Shown piece after piece: positions 23,935-38,005 of a stretch of DNA of 64,000 nt. A program made the position numbers and the translations under genes. Source of the DNA: Anisakis pegreffii (lineage: Eukaryota > Nematoda > Chromadorea > Rhabditida > Anisakidae); assembly GCA_035041965.1 (NCBI GenBank), contig JAPYMA010000379.1, forward strand, positions 124,001-188,000. The letters are read 5' to 3'. The notes under the pieces are model-generated. The model had not been told where the DNA came from. It was given only the letters and a program-made list of their open reading frames with translations, and did not search any database. The stretch's first letter is position 1. Each line of letters starts with the position of its first letter.

Positions 23935-24140
23935 ATACACCTTACCTTCTCATCGGAACCACGATCGAAGCTCACGTACTCCGTTACCTCCTTCGATGGT
24001 CCAGCAGGTCATCACCAACCTTACAATAATTTACTGTTTCCAGGCACAAAGTCAGAATCAATTTCTCGACCCCTCCATTATCCCCCGACACTCCCAAATC
24101 ACCCAAAGATGGGTAATTCCCCCTACCCTATGGGAACCCC
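23935..24140 (-). repeat. Dispersed repeat R3, copy 2 (inverted)
   Basis: Reverse-complement relative of 9050-9240. CACCCAAAGATGGGTAA, ACAATAATTTACTGTTT and CGTTACCTCCTTCGATGG correspond to the three blocks of copy 1. It lies just upstream of the POLE promoter. Confidence 0.75.
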
Positions 24141-24253
24141 TTGTTCAGACAATAACACCATCTATACCGTGAAGAACAAATGCTACAAACAATACAATGA
24201 TATGCCGTTCGCTTTGAAGTGATGCAGAGGGCTGCAAAATGCAATTGTTAAGA

Positions 24254-24288
24254 GCGCGAAATTTTTTTTGCTTAAACATTGCGGGAAA
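24254..24288 (+). promoter_or_regulatory. Paired E2F-type sites upstream of POLE
   Basis: GCGCGAAA (24254-24261) and GCGGGAAA (24281-24288) are both exact matches to TTTSSCGC read on the minus strand. They have the same orientation, are 27 nt apart, and lie about 130-165 nt upstream of the POLE start codon. E2F/DP control of S-phase replication genes, including polymerase epsilon subunits, is established in animals. That these sites work here is inference. Confidence 0.5.
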
Positions 24289-24399
24289 ATCATGCATTTA
24301 GTTTTCGATCATGATCTGCACAGTGCGATCAAACAGGAAATATTTGTTTCGTGTTTAACTTATGAGAATATGTGCCACTAATAATTTTTTTCATTATAG

Positions 24400-27300
24400 G
24401 AGTCATCTACAGCGACATGGATCAAACAGATTTCTCAAAAGTATTAATCAAGTAAGTGATATCTTCGATTAAGAATTTTTCATTTTGATCTTAATCGTAA
24501 CAATGACTGGTATAAAAGTTATTAAAAGGATGATAACGCAGTGATGATGATTGAATTTCAGTAAATTAAATGATGATGTTATGTTAATTTTTTTGAACGT
24601 GAGGGTCAGTTTAAATGTGCTCTTTCCTCATACTATTAACAAAACATTTGAACTGAAATTTAATCAACTTGTGCTGTGTTTACCAAATCACATCAAGAAT
24701 AGTAACGGTATGAAATTGAGTGAGAGCTGAAGTTGTACTGACTTTCGGCGAATCTGACATCAGTTTCCAAGTCAATGCCTTTTAACTGCACAAGGAAACA
24801 AGCAATACCCTTAAGTTTCAGTAGGTTCGGGAATTTTCCACCTCTGGAAAGCATTAATTCATTCAAACAGGAATGCAAAGGAGGAAAATAAAAACTATTG
24901 ATTCAGCAGAAATTAAAAATGTAATTAAAAAAGCAGAACTAATTGAATATAATTTGAGTGAATCCAATTATGAGCAACGACTGGAAAAAATCCGTCTGAC
25001 TGAAGAAATTGACAATAAATTTGGATATCAGCGTTACACGGAATGTGAATGCCGTGATGCATGGCTCATTAATGTGCAGCCGGTTGGTAAATCATTTTGG
25101 AATTTTTAAGTCGATGAGGGAAGGGGAACGAAACTTATTCAGTAACAATAAAATGAATTATGTAACTGAGCAAAAATAATGACAATATTAAAAATATGAT
25201 GAATTTCATTCTCAGCCAAATTCAGAAACTTTGATGTTTTTATCCAAAACAATCAATTCAACTTTCTCGATTTTTTTTGCCATTGACGTAATTCACTCAA
25301 AACTGAATTTTGATCGTTAACGATTAGTCGACTTTAAAATGGAGAAGAATTTCTACAGCAAAGGGGCTATCAATAAACATCTTATGAATAGAAAAATTCC
25401 GTTGCAAATCCGAGACATAAAATTAATTCCATTTTTTGTATTCAGTCCGAAATGTTGGAAGAACAATCGAAAGTGATCATTGCGGTGTGTGATTTTTATT
25501 TCGTGCAGCAAGATGGACAGCGTTTCAAGGTTATTCTTCAATCATCACCTTAACATTGCACTCAAACACTTCATCAGCTACTCGCTAGAAGCAAACGCAA
25601 ATGAATGAATTCAGAATCAATTAATCCAACCGAAAAGTCACACAAAAATTTCCACAATCGTACAAACAATATTCATAATAAACAATTTGAAAATGCATGA
25701 TATGGTATAAGTCATGCAAAAAAATCACAGAACTAGTTCTAGCCATCGTTTCATGGAAGAATAAACAGCAACGAAGATATCAATGATGATAAAGTGGAGT
25801 GAGTTTTTCTCAAATAAAAATTATTTGCACAAAAGATCGAGGCTTACGACCACACGCAGCGAGCTCAAGTCAACCAATGCTCATTGATTTTTGATTAATT
25901 GTTCATTTTTGCCGTAGTACCTTTAAAACATTCATTGCTATCAAATGATCCCGCGTCTTCAATTTGATCTACTCGTCGAGAACGTTTCATCCACCAACCC
26001 GACTCAGCTGTTCGATCTACCAATCAATCAAGCAAGCCTGCATTGATCTGCCACTAAACTAAGATTGATTGAATTCATGGAGTAGCAAAACTTCAGCTCA
26101 TCTGTACGTTTATCGAGCTGGAAACAATTCATTATGTTCAGTTTGCTGTTGATGAATTACTGGAAGGAACGAAGAATATTTCCACAGTCAAAAACATCAA
26201 TTCTGATACATTCAAAACAGATGAAATATAGTCAGTCGATAATAGCAACAAAAGAGTAGACATGCAAAGGAAATAGTGATGAGTACAGAAATATAATTAT
26301 GAGCAATTCCCGATTATAATTCGGAATTTGTTAAAAGATTGAGGCTGACAGTAGTCATGCACGATTTTCGAGGATATCGATCACACATAATTAGAAACGA
26401 GCCTTTCCATTTTTCAGAATCCAGAGACTTCGGTATTCACAGAAAGTTGAATCTGAGACTTTGATCGTTGGATACATTTTATTTTCATTGCAGATATCAT
26501 ATCCATTCCGACCGTATCTCTACTTAGCCACATTACCGAAATATGAGAATCAACTCGCATCACATCTTCTGAAGAAGTATTCTGGAATCATAACAACAGA
26601 AATCCTTGACAAAGAAGACTTGGATTTGGTGCATCGTTTAAAATTTATTTCATTTTGAAAAATTCTTTGGGCCATCAAATTAGAATTTCATTTCATTTCA
26701 AAATCAGCTGATATTGGGTCAGTCAATCCATCCAAAATGCACGCTTAACGAGCGAAATATCCGCCTATTTGCATGAAACTGAACGATGAAAGCATTGATT
26801 CAAATTTATTGATATTGACAGTCGAGTAGGCAATGAAGATTTGCGTATTTGAATTGGGAAATGAATTTCATTAATTAAGTTTACATTCAAAATTCTGATG
26901 AAATACAACTCAACTTGATATTCATTGCAGAGGATAGAACGAATAATCAATGAAACATTTCCACCATTGATATCGTTTCGTTAAACCAAAACTTATTGGA
27001 GTGTTTATCTTTATTTGAGTCTAGCTGGAAACAATGTGGATGACCCAAAATTATAAAAAAATGGAAGGGGCCTTTGGTGATATTATCAACTACAATACAT
27101 CACTTTTATTCGTTTTATCCTCTGCAAATACTGACGTCTATCGTTGAGTTCTGCTCGAGTGCAAGTCGATTCTGTTTCAGAATTCGGATTAGTTCCCCAA
27201 TATCTTGTGCCAATAGCATCAGAATTTTCATTATACAAACGATGCATCATCATTTATGATAATTACACTCATGTGCAAGTTTATCCAATCACTGAAGATT

Positions 27301-30300
27301 TAATTGTAATAATTCTTAGTGTTTTAGAAGAATCATCTGTCAGGCTTGAAGCGTACCTATCTGAAAATAACATTTCCGAGTATGCATGAACTTCAACGAT
27401 TCAAACGAGACGTTTCGGGTACAATTAGGAAAAATCAAGAACGAGAAAAGAACAGTACTTCATACACAGCACTTTTGTCGAGGTGAGTGAGCAGCGCAAT
27501 AAATTCAGTCATTTATTTATTTCCGACTATTTGATGTATTTCTAGTTAGCATTGTGAATTTCTTTCTTTCCGACTACTCATCTAGTCTTGTTTGAATATG
27601 TCAATGTACAATGCTAAATGAGTGTTCAATCATATTTTTCTTTTGCATGTATTTTGCATTTTTTAAAAGAAAATCACACATTTCACATCATTAGGCAATA
27701 CATTAGAGAATTTCGTTGCACTATTGAAATTCTTATTTCGTCAATTTTCTGCCGCAATCATCAGACCCATTAGAGGTGATAGTGTAAGTTGTTCTTGTAA
27801 TAGCAATTATTCGTTAGTGCTGTTGTTTTGAACATTGCTGTTGCTGAAGTAAATGCGTTGAGTCTTTGCTAAAGACACAAAAAATGTTACGAAGACACAA
27901 AACTTTGCATGAGAAGAAGAGCAAAAAATTGACGGAAACGATGCGAAAACGATTCTTTTTCGTTTAGATGAAAATATTTTCGAAAACAACGAAAAGAATT
28001 TTGTTTTTGCTTGAAAATATCAGTTGGGTATTATTGAGGGAGTTTTTTTTTGTGAGGATGTGCACGCTGGAGTGTGTTTTACACGTGAGAAATGTGCACG
28101 ATTGCGAAAACATTTTTCCGTATTGTTACAAATGATAGTGTTTCATAGAAAAAGCAAGAGTTATGTGATATTTTTTGAGCTTATCTTATCTTATCTTAGT
28201 TCTTAATCTTGTCTCATAGCTGAACGAATCTTTGTCTCTCTCTCAAATATTGGTCGAATAGGAATTCCTTTGAATGAATGGAACGAACATGTGCACAAAA
28301 ACAGGCACACATTTCCTTCCGATTATGTTCATGCAGAAACACAAAAATATCTCATGTTTACAGTAACATCCGTCATCGTAAGAATATTTGATGCAGTAAC
28401 ATTTCCTTCCATTCCTATCACCCAATTGAACAAGCGATTTTATTCGATAATTTCAATTTCGTTCTGAAGGAAAAGGGAAGGAAAAACAATTGCATCGTTC
28501 ATCAAGCAAAAATGTCACTCAGCGAATTTGCACAAAAACATTTTCCATTTGTATTTCATGAAATTTTTTGGTAGTGATAGGTGATTATGGTGGGATGGCA
28601 AGCAAACGGCAGCAGAGATGTCTTCTCAAGACATCGTATATGACATCGGATGTGATTTTCGTCTTTTATTTAACAGATAAGATTGATGCAGAAGTACTGA
28701 ATGACTTCAAATCAAATATCTTGTGACATCACAACAGGATTTTTGAGTGCTTTCTTGACAACCTACAAAAGTCTTCGTATTGGTCAAATTGTATACATTT
28801 GAAGGCAAATTTGAGCACTTCATAAGCCTAATGATAAGCCCAAGAATGAATGCAAGTGTTAGCATAGGTATAGGAGTAAGCTTGAGCCTAAACCTGAATC
28901 TGATTTGGGCAGGAGAGGTTAAAAGTATGGGAAATTTGTGAAATATTTGTGTGAAAGACAACGAAATTCTACGAGCGATTGATTCTTGAGTAATTCATTT
29001 TGTTTCATGATTGCTGACAATGAGAAGTTTTTGATTTGTGATCGGATGATTTTTGACTTTTGAATTGTAATTTCAAGAGGAGAAGATCAGAGAGTTTAGT
29101 TGTTTGATTGTTGCAGGCATCTTGGCTCGTATCGAAACAATAAAGAAGATGGCGAAATAATGGAAACTGTCATTGATATAAGGTTGATGATTGAAGTTTT
29201 GAATTGATGACGAGAAATGATTGTTTACGTGAATAGTTTTATGAACGTTTTATGAAAGAGTTGGGGATTTTCTAGTTATGTGAATGAAAAATACTTAATT
29301 TAGGAAGACAATAAATGTCCCCATTCCTTTTTTAAAATGCTTATAGGGAAATGAACATAAGTTATTGTCATATGTGGAGACTGCCATAGAATGCTGATTA
29401 TGAATTTGATTCTTTCCTTCAATGTAATTCATAATGAGACTAAATTTTGAAGTTTCATTCACATTTCTCGAAACTTTAACGTCAAAAAGATGAATTCTAA
29501 ATGAATTTATGTAGAGAACACGATGTACCGTACGAAATGCGTGTATGCATCGATGAGAAGTTGTTTGTTGGATCATGGTATCAGGTGGTTGGTCGCGATT
29601 CCAATCGCAGACCATCCATAAAACCACATCCCACCCTCATCGATCAACCGGATCCGGTGGTTCTCGCGTACGATATCGAAGTCACTAAATTACCTCTCAA
29701 ATTTCCTGATTCATCAACCGATGAAATCATGATGATATCGTACATGATTGATGGAAAGGGTTATTTGATCATCAATCGACAGATCGTTTCTGAAGATATC
29801 GAAGACTTTGAGTATACACCAAGACCTGAATACAAGGTTTCTTATTGTTTTTATCGTCACATTATTATTATTATTATTATTATTATTACATTATTATTAC
29901 TATTGCTATCTTATTAATAATAAGTTTGCAAACCACATTATTAACATTATTATTCCAATTGTGTTCGTTGGAATCAACACTTTACTGCTAGTATTATCAT
30001 TGATATTGTTTATTATCATTACTGCTTCTAAAATCACCATTAATGTTTCTGTTATTGTTAGAAATAATGATTTGTTGTTGATGGAATCAGGGAAATCTCT
30101 TACAAAATTTTTGCATCTCATCAATCGCTAGTAATAATTTGTTGATGGTGAAGGGAAACAAAGCTGATAGAAATATGTTGTATGGATTCTCTTTCAGGGT
30201 TACTTTGAAATCTTTAATATGGAAAATGAATTATCTACGATTCGATGCTTCTTCGATCATATCATTCGCGTACGACCGTCCATATTTGTCACGTATAACG

Positions 30301-33300
30301 GCGATTCATTCGATTGGTGAGTTCGTTCGCTTCAAAATTTTTTTCGTAGCGAATTTTCACTTACATTAATAAAATTATAAATTCATTTCATTTTCACTAA
30401 CTAAGAACTTATTCAGAAATTTAGAATTTGCATTTTTTGGAGATATTATTTGTGTATTTTAAACGGAAGTATAGTTGTTGAATGGTGATTTTTTTTGATG
30501 ATATTCGAAAAATAATTTGAAGGCCATTTGTGGAGGCACGAGCGGCTTTGTACGAACTTGATATGCGAATTGAGATCGGTTTTTCGAAGGATTCAGCTGG
30601 TGAATACAAAAGCCCAAATGCTATACATATGGACGCATATAGGTATCGTTCATTCATTTATTATTTATGGTATTAAAAAATGTTATTCCTTAAAAAATAT
30701 AATCAGCATTTTGAGCTGAGAAAAGAAACACTATTGTTTTGCAGATGGGTGAAACGTGACAGTTATTTGCCGGTTGGAAGTCAAAACCTGAAGGCATGCA
30801 CTAAAGCGAAACTGCGTTATGACCCGATCGAGTTGGATCCTGAGCAGATGTGTACAATGGCCAGAGAACAACCTCAGGTGAGTTGGGATTACGAATGATT
30901 CTTTTAAGATATTTATTCATTTTTGGTTGTAAAATATTAATTGTATCAATGAGAACAAAATTTTTCATTCAATAATCCCAAATATCTGATTCGAAGAGAA
31001 ATATTTTAATGCTAGAAGTTGGTTTGTCACAGAGGCGATTCTCTTTAGTGAAATTACGTTTGATGTCGTATTGAATACCATTGAAACATCAGAATTTATC
31101 TTCGTTGATATTATGTGCTATAATTTCGTGAATGCATCGGGCAGTATTTATTTGATAGAAAAGAACTCGTTGACATTGCTTAACGTTTCTCGGCGAAAAA
31201 GTAATCGTTCGAATCGCTTTGTTACGAAAAGACTGTGGAACTGAGCTGAGAATTAAATCGTCGTTGAATTTTTTGATGGCACTTCAATGTAATTTTAGAC
31301 ATTAGCCAACTATTCGGTGTCGGATGCAGTGGCGACGTATTATTTGTACATGAAATACGTGCATCCGTTCATATTCGCGTTGTGTACGATCATTCCGCTT
31401 GGACCCGATGATGTGAGTAGTGCATTGCAGTTAGATCACGCAGAATTTTCATCGTGAAAGTGATTGATCTGTTTGGGGTGTATTCATTTGATTAATTAAT
31501 TGGTTAATCAGAATTATTATGAATATATAAGACTCTTGGTCATTACAATATTGCAATTGTACTAATGATAGCGATAATTTTGATGAAAAGTTCCGTCAAA
31601 GTCATTTCGGTTTTTAGGTTCTACGAAAGGGTTCGGGAACGTTATGTGAGGCGTTGTTGATGGTTGAAGCGTTTCACAACAATATAATATTCCCGAATAA
31701 ATACATTCAATACGGTAGTAAAGTAACCGATGATGGTCATTTGATTGAGAGCGAAACTTATGTGGGTGGACATGTGGAGGCGATTGAATCCGGTGTGTTC
31801 CGAGCAGATCTTCCGGAAAGGTTTCTTTTTTCATTTTGTTTACCTCTCGATTAGTTCTTGCTTTTTAGTCACATATTAGATACGAAAACCATTTGTATTA
31901 ACTTCCTTTTATAGCTAAATAAATATTCATTGAGTGGTTACGATCGCAGTAACTCAAATAATTACAATAGTTCATTACGTGTTTATACCTCTTAGTCAGA
32001 TATTCAGTATAGAAACCATTAATTTATTATGTATGAGAACGATTGTATTCTCCGTTAACTTCCTTCATACGAATATTCGATTAGTGAAATTTTTTCAGCG
32101 GATTATTTTGAAATAATAGCCGATTATTCTTTTATTACCTAATTGATGGGTTTTTTATGCTGTATCACCTGATGCACTAATGATAAATTTATCTGAAATT
32201 TAAACTGTTGAGCAGAGCGATCAACAGATTTGAAGTGGTGATTGCGTTAATATTAAGGTTTCGAGTAGTACCGTCAGCAATTTTGAAACTTCAATCGGAT
32301 GTGAAGAAGACATTGAGTGATGCTTTAACCCTTGAAATGGGCGTTAATATGGACGAAGTGAAGGATTTTGATGAAGTCTGTGATGAGGTTGAGCAATATT
32401 TTGAGAGTTTTTTTGAAAGGGAGGGAATTCTTTTCAAGATTTCTTATCAATTCATTTAATCACAATCATTTTTGTTCTCTGAATAAGTCTCTAGAGATAT
32501 TTCTGTAGAGAAACTATACTCCACCAAGCGAATTCAATTGACCATATTAATCTTCAATTGTTAAATTATGTCATGAGAGGAGAAAACAAAACGCTTGTTT
32601 CTGAGTGTTGGATTTCCTAAATAAATAATTGTCGTAATGAAATTGAAATTAGGTAATCGCCCAAATGGATGATTTCATAAAACGACCGATGCGAATTGAA
32701 AAGCCGAAAATTTATCACCTCGATGTTGGTGCAATGTACCCGAATATTATTTTGACCAATCGATTGCAGGTTTGTCTATTAATATCACAAATATTTCACT
32801 TATTTGCATTTGAACAGAATCGTATTCATTGTTGTAGTTATTGTCATTCGAGTAATTTGTAGCCATCGGCAGTGGTTGATGAAGAGGACTGTATGGCGTG
32901 TATTTATAATACACCTGATGCGAAGTGTAAACGTGTAATGCGATGGGAATGGAGGGGGAAGTCGGTGCGTTTATTCGTTTATTTGTCATTTGATATTCAT
33001 TCATTTCATTGATTTGATTCGTTTATCATATATTAATGAATTATAATTATCATTGAGCAATAAAGAATTAACAAATAAATTTCAGTGCCAGCAACCAAAG
33101 GCGAATACGAACGAATTTTCCAACAATTGGAAAATGAAAAGTTTGGAAAACCACCGAAACCGTTCCATTCGCTCGATCGTGAAGAACGTGCGTCGATTGA
33201 GAAGAAACGTGTCCAAGGTTTGATTTTGCTTGGCTTTCTTTGTTCTTTTCAAATTCCTATGAAATTACGTAGGGTGATTTGTGGTTTGGAGGAAATTTTT

Positions 33301-36300
33301 GAAATATTATTTTTATTGTTTATAGAATTATAACAAATGTTTTGAATTGATTATATTGCATATTTTCATGTTGACGTTGTATTTTTTCAAAAAAATTATT
33401 GCTGAGAAATTAGTGAAAAAAGAAGTTTATTTTAAGATTACTGCAGACGTGCGTATGGTAAAACGCATATGACTCGTAATGAGTTTCGTTACACAACAAT
33501 ATGTCAGTGTGAAAATGCGTTTTACGTTGACACTGTTAAAGCGTTTCGAGATAGACGTTACAAGTACAAAGCGTTATTGAAGGTTGTTTTTGGGATATAT
33601 ATTGAATTGAATTGAAATTTGGATTTTGATTTCGCTTTGATTAAAAGTGAATTGATATTTGAATTTAAAAATTTGAAATTGAATATATTAAAATTTGTGA
33701 AATTTATCGTTCTGTATGTATTGAATACATTTTTTGAACATATTCATTGGTTTGTTGAAAAAACCGTTATCGTTTTTGAGTATATTGAAATTTTGAGGTT
33801 TTCTTGAGAATATCATTTGTTAGAGAGGTATTTATGGTGGTCATAATAGTAATATTCATAATAGCGCAGAATTGTGTGTATTGAATAAATGCGTTTTCAT
33901 GCAATACAAGTAAGTTGTCATCAATTAATTGTGGTAGAAACCATACAAACGGCGCTTTATAGAAGGGTCATTTGTTTCAGAAAGCGAAATCAGCGTTGAG
34001 TGAAGTGCCAGAAGATGATGCAAATGCGCTCAAAAGTGCTCAGGGTCGTGTTGTTTTATACGAAAGTTTACAATTAGCACACAAATGTATTTTGAATTCA
34101 TTTTATGGATATGTGATGCGAAAGGGTTTGTTTTTTAATCTGTTTTGTTGAATTCTCGTTGCATTAATCAGTGATGTTCAATCATTGCGTGTTCGTTTTG
34201 TGTGGTTCAACTGTTTTCGATGTTACCACCAGCATTATCGTAGTCGTTTTGCGACTGATCGAGAGATGAAGGATTCAAATTTGATGGAAAGAAAAGGGGA
34301 AATAATTGAAGAATTTGGAAACTGTGTTTTGTTAACAGGTCTTGATGAATGTTTGAGATTTGATGAGATTTTGTTTGATAAAGGTAGACAAATGTTTAGT
34401 TGTTTCAAATTGGTTAGGTGTGTGGTAGGTGCTAGAAGGTGGGATCAGTTCGTAAGGCATTGTGCAATGCATTTGCTTTAGAGCGACTTGAGGTCAGAGT
34501 TGGAGTTAAGGCTTGGGTTTGGGCATTGCAGAACGAAATGCGCGATGAACTGTCCTATGACCGTGTGCAGTTCCATCAATCATTGATATGAGATAATTTT
34601 GAGAGTAGTTGAATGAGTGAATGGGAAGTCTGAATGATGATGAGTAGTAAATTGGGCAATGGCGAGCGATTGAAATTGATGTCGTTTGTTTGTTTGAAGG
34701 ATCTCGGTGGTTTTCAATGCAGATGGCTGGCATTGTGTGTCATACGGGTGCGAATATAATCACAGAAGCACGAAAATTGGTCGAGCAGATCGGTAAACCG
34801 TTGGAGTTGGACACTGATGGCATTTGGTGTTTGATACCGACTTCGTTCCCTGAGAATATCACTTTTACTTTGAATAGTGAGAAGAAGAAATCGGTTCGTT
34901 TCATTTTCATTATTTTTAGATGTTTTTATTTCAGTTTGTTTATAAATGAATTTTTTGGTGATCAGCGAAAGTAAGTGAGAAATATTTTTGTTATTTGTTT
35001 CTTTTTTGTCGTTTTCGAATTATGTGCTAAGTGTGCGATGAGCTTCCGTTAATGTGTTATTCGTTAAAATATAAATAAAATTTAATTTTTTGATATTTTA
35101 AGCGAAAATTTTATTTGTTCTCTTTAAGTTTTTGAGAAGATAAATGAAAAAATATAGTTCTTACAGTTTTTTTGCTGTGTAGATTTGTGAAGAGATTTTC
35201 TTGAATGGTATTTTCAAAGGGTTTACTTTCGAGATTTCAGGTGACCGTTTCTTACCCAGGTGCAATGTTGAATGCGTTGGTACGAGACAATTTCACGAAT
35301 GAGCAATACCATTATTTGGAACCAGATGGAACTTATAAAGTGTCATCTGAGAATTCGATATTCTTTGAAGTGGATGGTCCGTATCTGGCCATGATATTGC
35401 CAGCATCCAAAGAAGAGGGCAAAAAACTCAAAAAACGGTCGGTTATCTTTTGCTGGAATTTCTACTTGAAATACGTTTGAAATAGTTAATTGGGCATTCT
35501 TTAAAATTTGGCATTGTATCTGAAAGATATGAGGAATTGACCGAGATATTGTGTGACTTATGTGGCTTTCATTTGCTATAGCATTCGTAGAAGGAAGTCA
35601 TTGTGCTAGTTGACGTTTTGTTATTGTGATGGATGAAGTAATAATGTGGATGTGCTGCACTTAGTGAATGAATTGCTCAATTTGTTTGAATTAAGCAATA
35701 ACGTGAATATGTCTCATGATGGATGAACATGTTGTAACATGTTAAATTTAGATCATCAGTCATCAATAATCAAATTTAGATCATCTTTAGATCATTTAGA
35801 TCATCATCAAAATTTTCTTCTCAAGGATTAGAATTTGAATACTTTCAGTTATGCGGTTTTCAATTTTGATGGTTCACTGGCTGAACTGAAAGGATTTGAA
35901 GTGAAGCGAAGAGGTGAATTGGCAATGATAAAATACTTCCAAACGTGCGTTTTTAAAGCGTTCTTGAAAGGGTCAACACATCAAGAGGCTTACCAAAGTG
36001 TTGCGAAGGAGGCGGATTATTGGTTGGATGTCTTGTTTTCGAAGGTGCGCACTTTTCAGTTCAGCCGTCGTCGTCACCTCATCAGTTTTCTCAGCGAAAC
36101 TGAGAAAGAGCTCGTTTTGTTTTTATGATGAACGAATGATTCGTTGAAGTGATATACTTTTGAAAAATGTTTTTGTATTGAGCATTGGTCATATCTATTC
36201 CAATTAACATTTTGTCAAAAATTGGTTGTGAAAGTTTTTGCCATTGTTCATTGGAAAACCGAAATGAAGAATTTTTATATTAGTTGAATTGAAAGTTTAG

Positions 36301-37964
36301 GGTGCCGACTTGCCAGATTCGGAATTGTTTGAGTTGATTGCCGAAAATCGAAGTATGTCACGAAAATTGGATGACTACGGTTCTCAAAAGTCAACATCCA
36401 TATCGACTGCGAAACGACTTGCCGAGGTTCGTTGCAGACTTAGGAGAGATTTATTCAAGCATGAGGAGATGGAGTAGAGGCAGGGATGGATGCTTTGTGA
36501 GCGTTTATTTTTTGGGGCATTCGATCTATCGAATAATGATTAGCGGCGATTTCAGTCGTGAATTTATTGGGAATTGTTTACAGTTTCTGGGAGACGACAT
36601 GGTGAAAGATGCGGGTCTCGCGTGTCGTTTCATTATCTCGAAAAGACCAATCGGCTCACCCGTGACCGATCGTGCCATCCCACTTGCCATATTTCAATCA
36701 GCACCAGCAATCGCTGCACATTACCTGAGGAAATGGACTCACGACAGTGAGATTACAAAGGATAATATCGATATTCGTAAAGTAAGTAATGCATAGTTCT
36801 GTTGTGATTCTCTTCTTCATTCGGATACTCGTTTGGTTATTTCTAGAATTTGTTTATTTCATAATGGTCATTCATTTGCTCACTTTATTTTACCTTTTGT
36901 GGTAAGGGAGGTGCTCATTTAGGTTTATTTAGATTTGTATTTATCTTGCACTATACTCATAACGGCAGAATCGCCTTCAACACGGAGTTAATTCAAAATG
37001 GAGCGAGCGATTTTCATCGCGTTTTCTATTGCAAAACTTTGAGAGAGAGTTTGTTCTCGAAGTTTTTCGTGCTCTGAACTGATTGCTATTGATATTGATC
37101 AGATTGCGAACACACTGATCACTACTCGAATTCTCGTCGCAATAATTTCGCTCGAATTCAGATAATCGATTGGGAATATTATATCGAGCGAGTTGGTAAT
37201 ACCATTCAGAAGATTGTCACCATTCCGGCAGCGCTACAAAATGTGCCGAATCCCGTTCCCCGAATACCCTATCCAGACTGGTTGGAGAACAAACGTCGTC
37301 AACGTGTCAACGATCATAAACAACCAAAAATCAACGAGATGTTCCGATCACTCTCGAATAACGCGAGTAATACTGATGATGGTACTACCAACAGTGCCAG
37401 TCAGCAACAACGTGATATCGAAGATATTACACCTCGAATACGAGTAGTTGGAGATGGAGATGAGGATATTGAGACACTTGAAAAGGATTCATCGCTTTCA
37501 ACAAACGGAGTAAGAAATGTTCGGTTTTTCGTTTGAAAATCTGTTGAATCGTTTGCTCATTTGTCTGGAAGATGGTACATATCGAAGTTAGAGACATACA
37601 ATAAATTCAGTAGACTAAGAAACTCGGTAAAAGCTTAATCAGTGACACATTCGGAATGTTAATTGCTGAAGAATTTTGTGCGAGTAATGTTACATTGAAG
37701 ATGTTTAACGCGAAAGCAGTATTTTCGTCGTGACTAGCATTGTAGCTATGCATTATGTAATGGCGATAATGACAATAATTATAAGAAAGGCGATAATAAA
37801 GATACAGTGGTAATAACACAAATAATAATAGTAATGATATTTTATTTACGCAGTCAATCAACATCTCATAAAGAAATTGGATTGGTTATTTGAATGAGCT
37901 TGTGTCGATTCGAGACTTAGAATATTGTGAATTCCATTTGATATTCAATAAAATTGCCAAAATG

Positions 37965-38005
<41 letters not shown>

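Noticed and set aside
27144..27389. 81-codon plus-strand frame inside the POLE locus ([29 protein letters not shown])
   Set aside because: Its 3' part overlaps a POLE exon (27328-27482) read in another frame ([15 protein letters not shown]), which matches the family. The upstream part is intron, so the frame is a chance shadow.
29808..30131. 107-codon hydrophobic frame that looks like a membrane protein
   Set aside because: It is produced by translation of the (ATT)n microsatellite and T-rich intron between two POLE exons.
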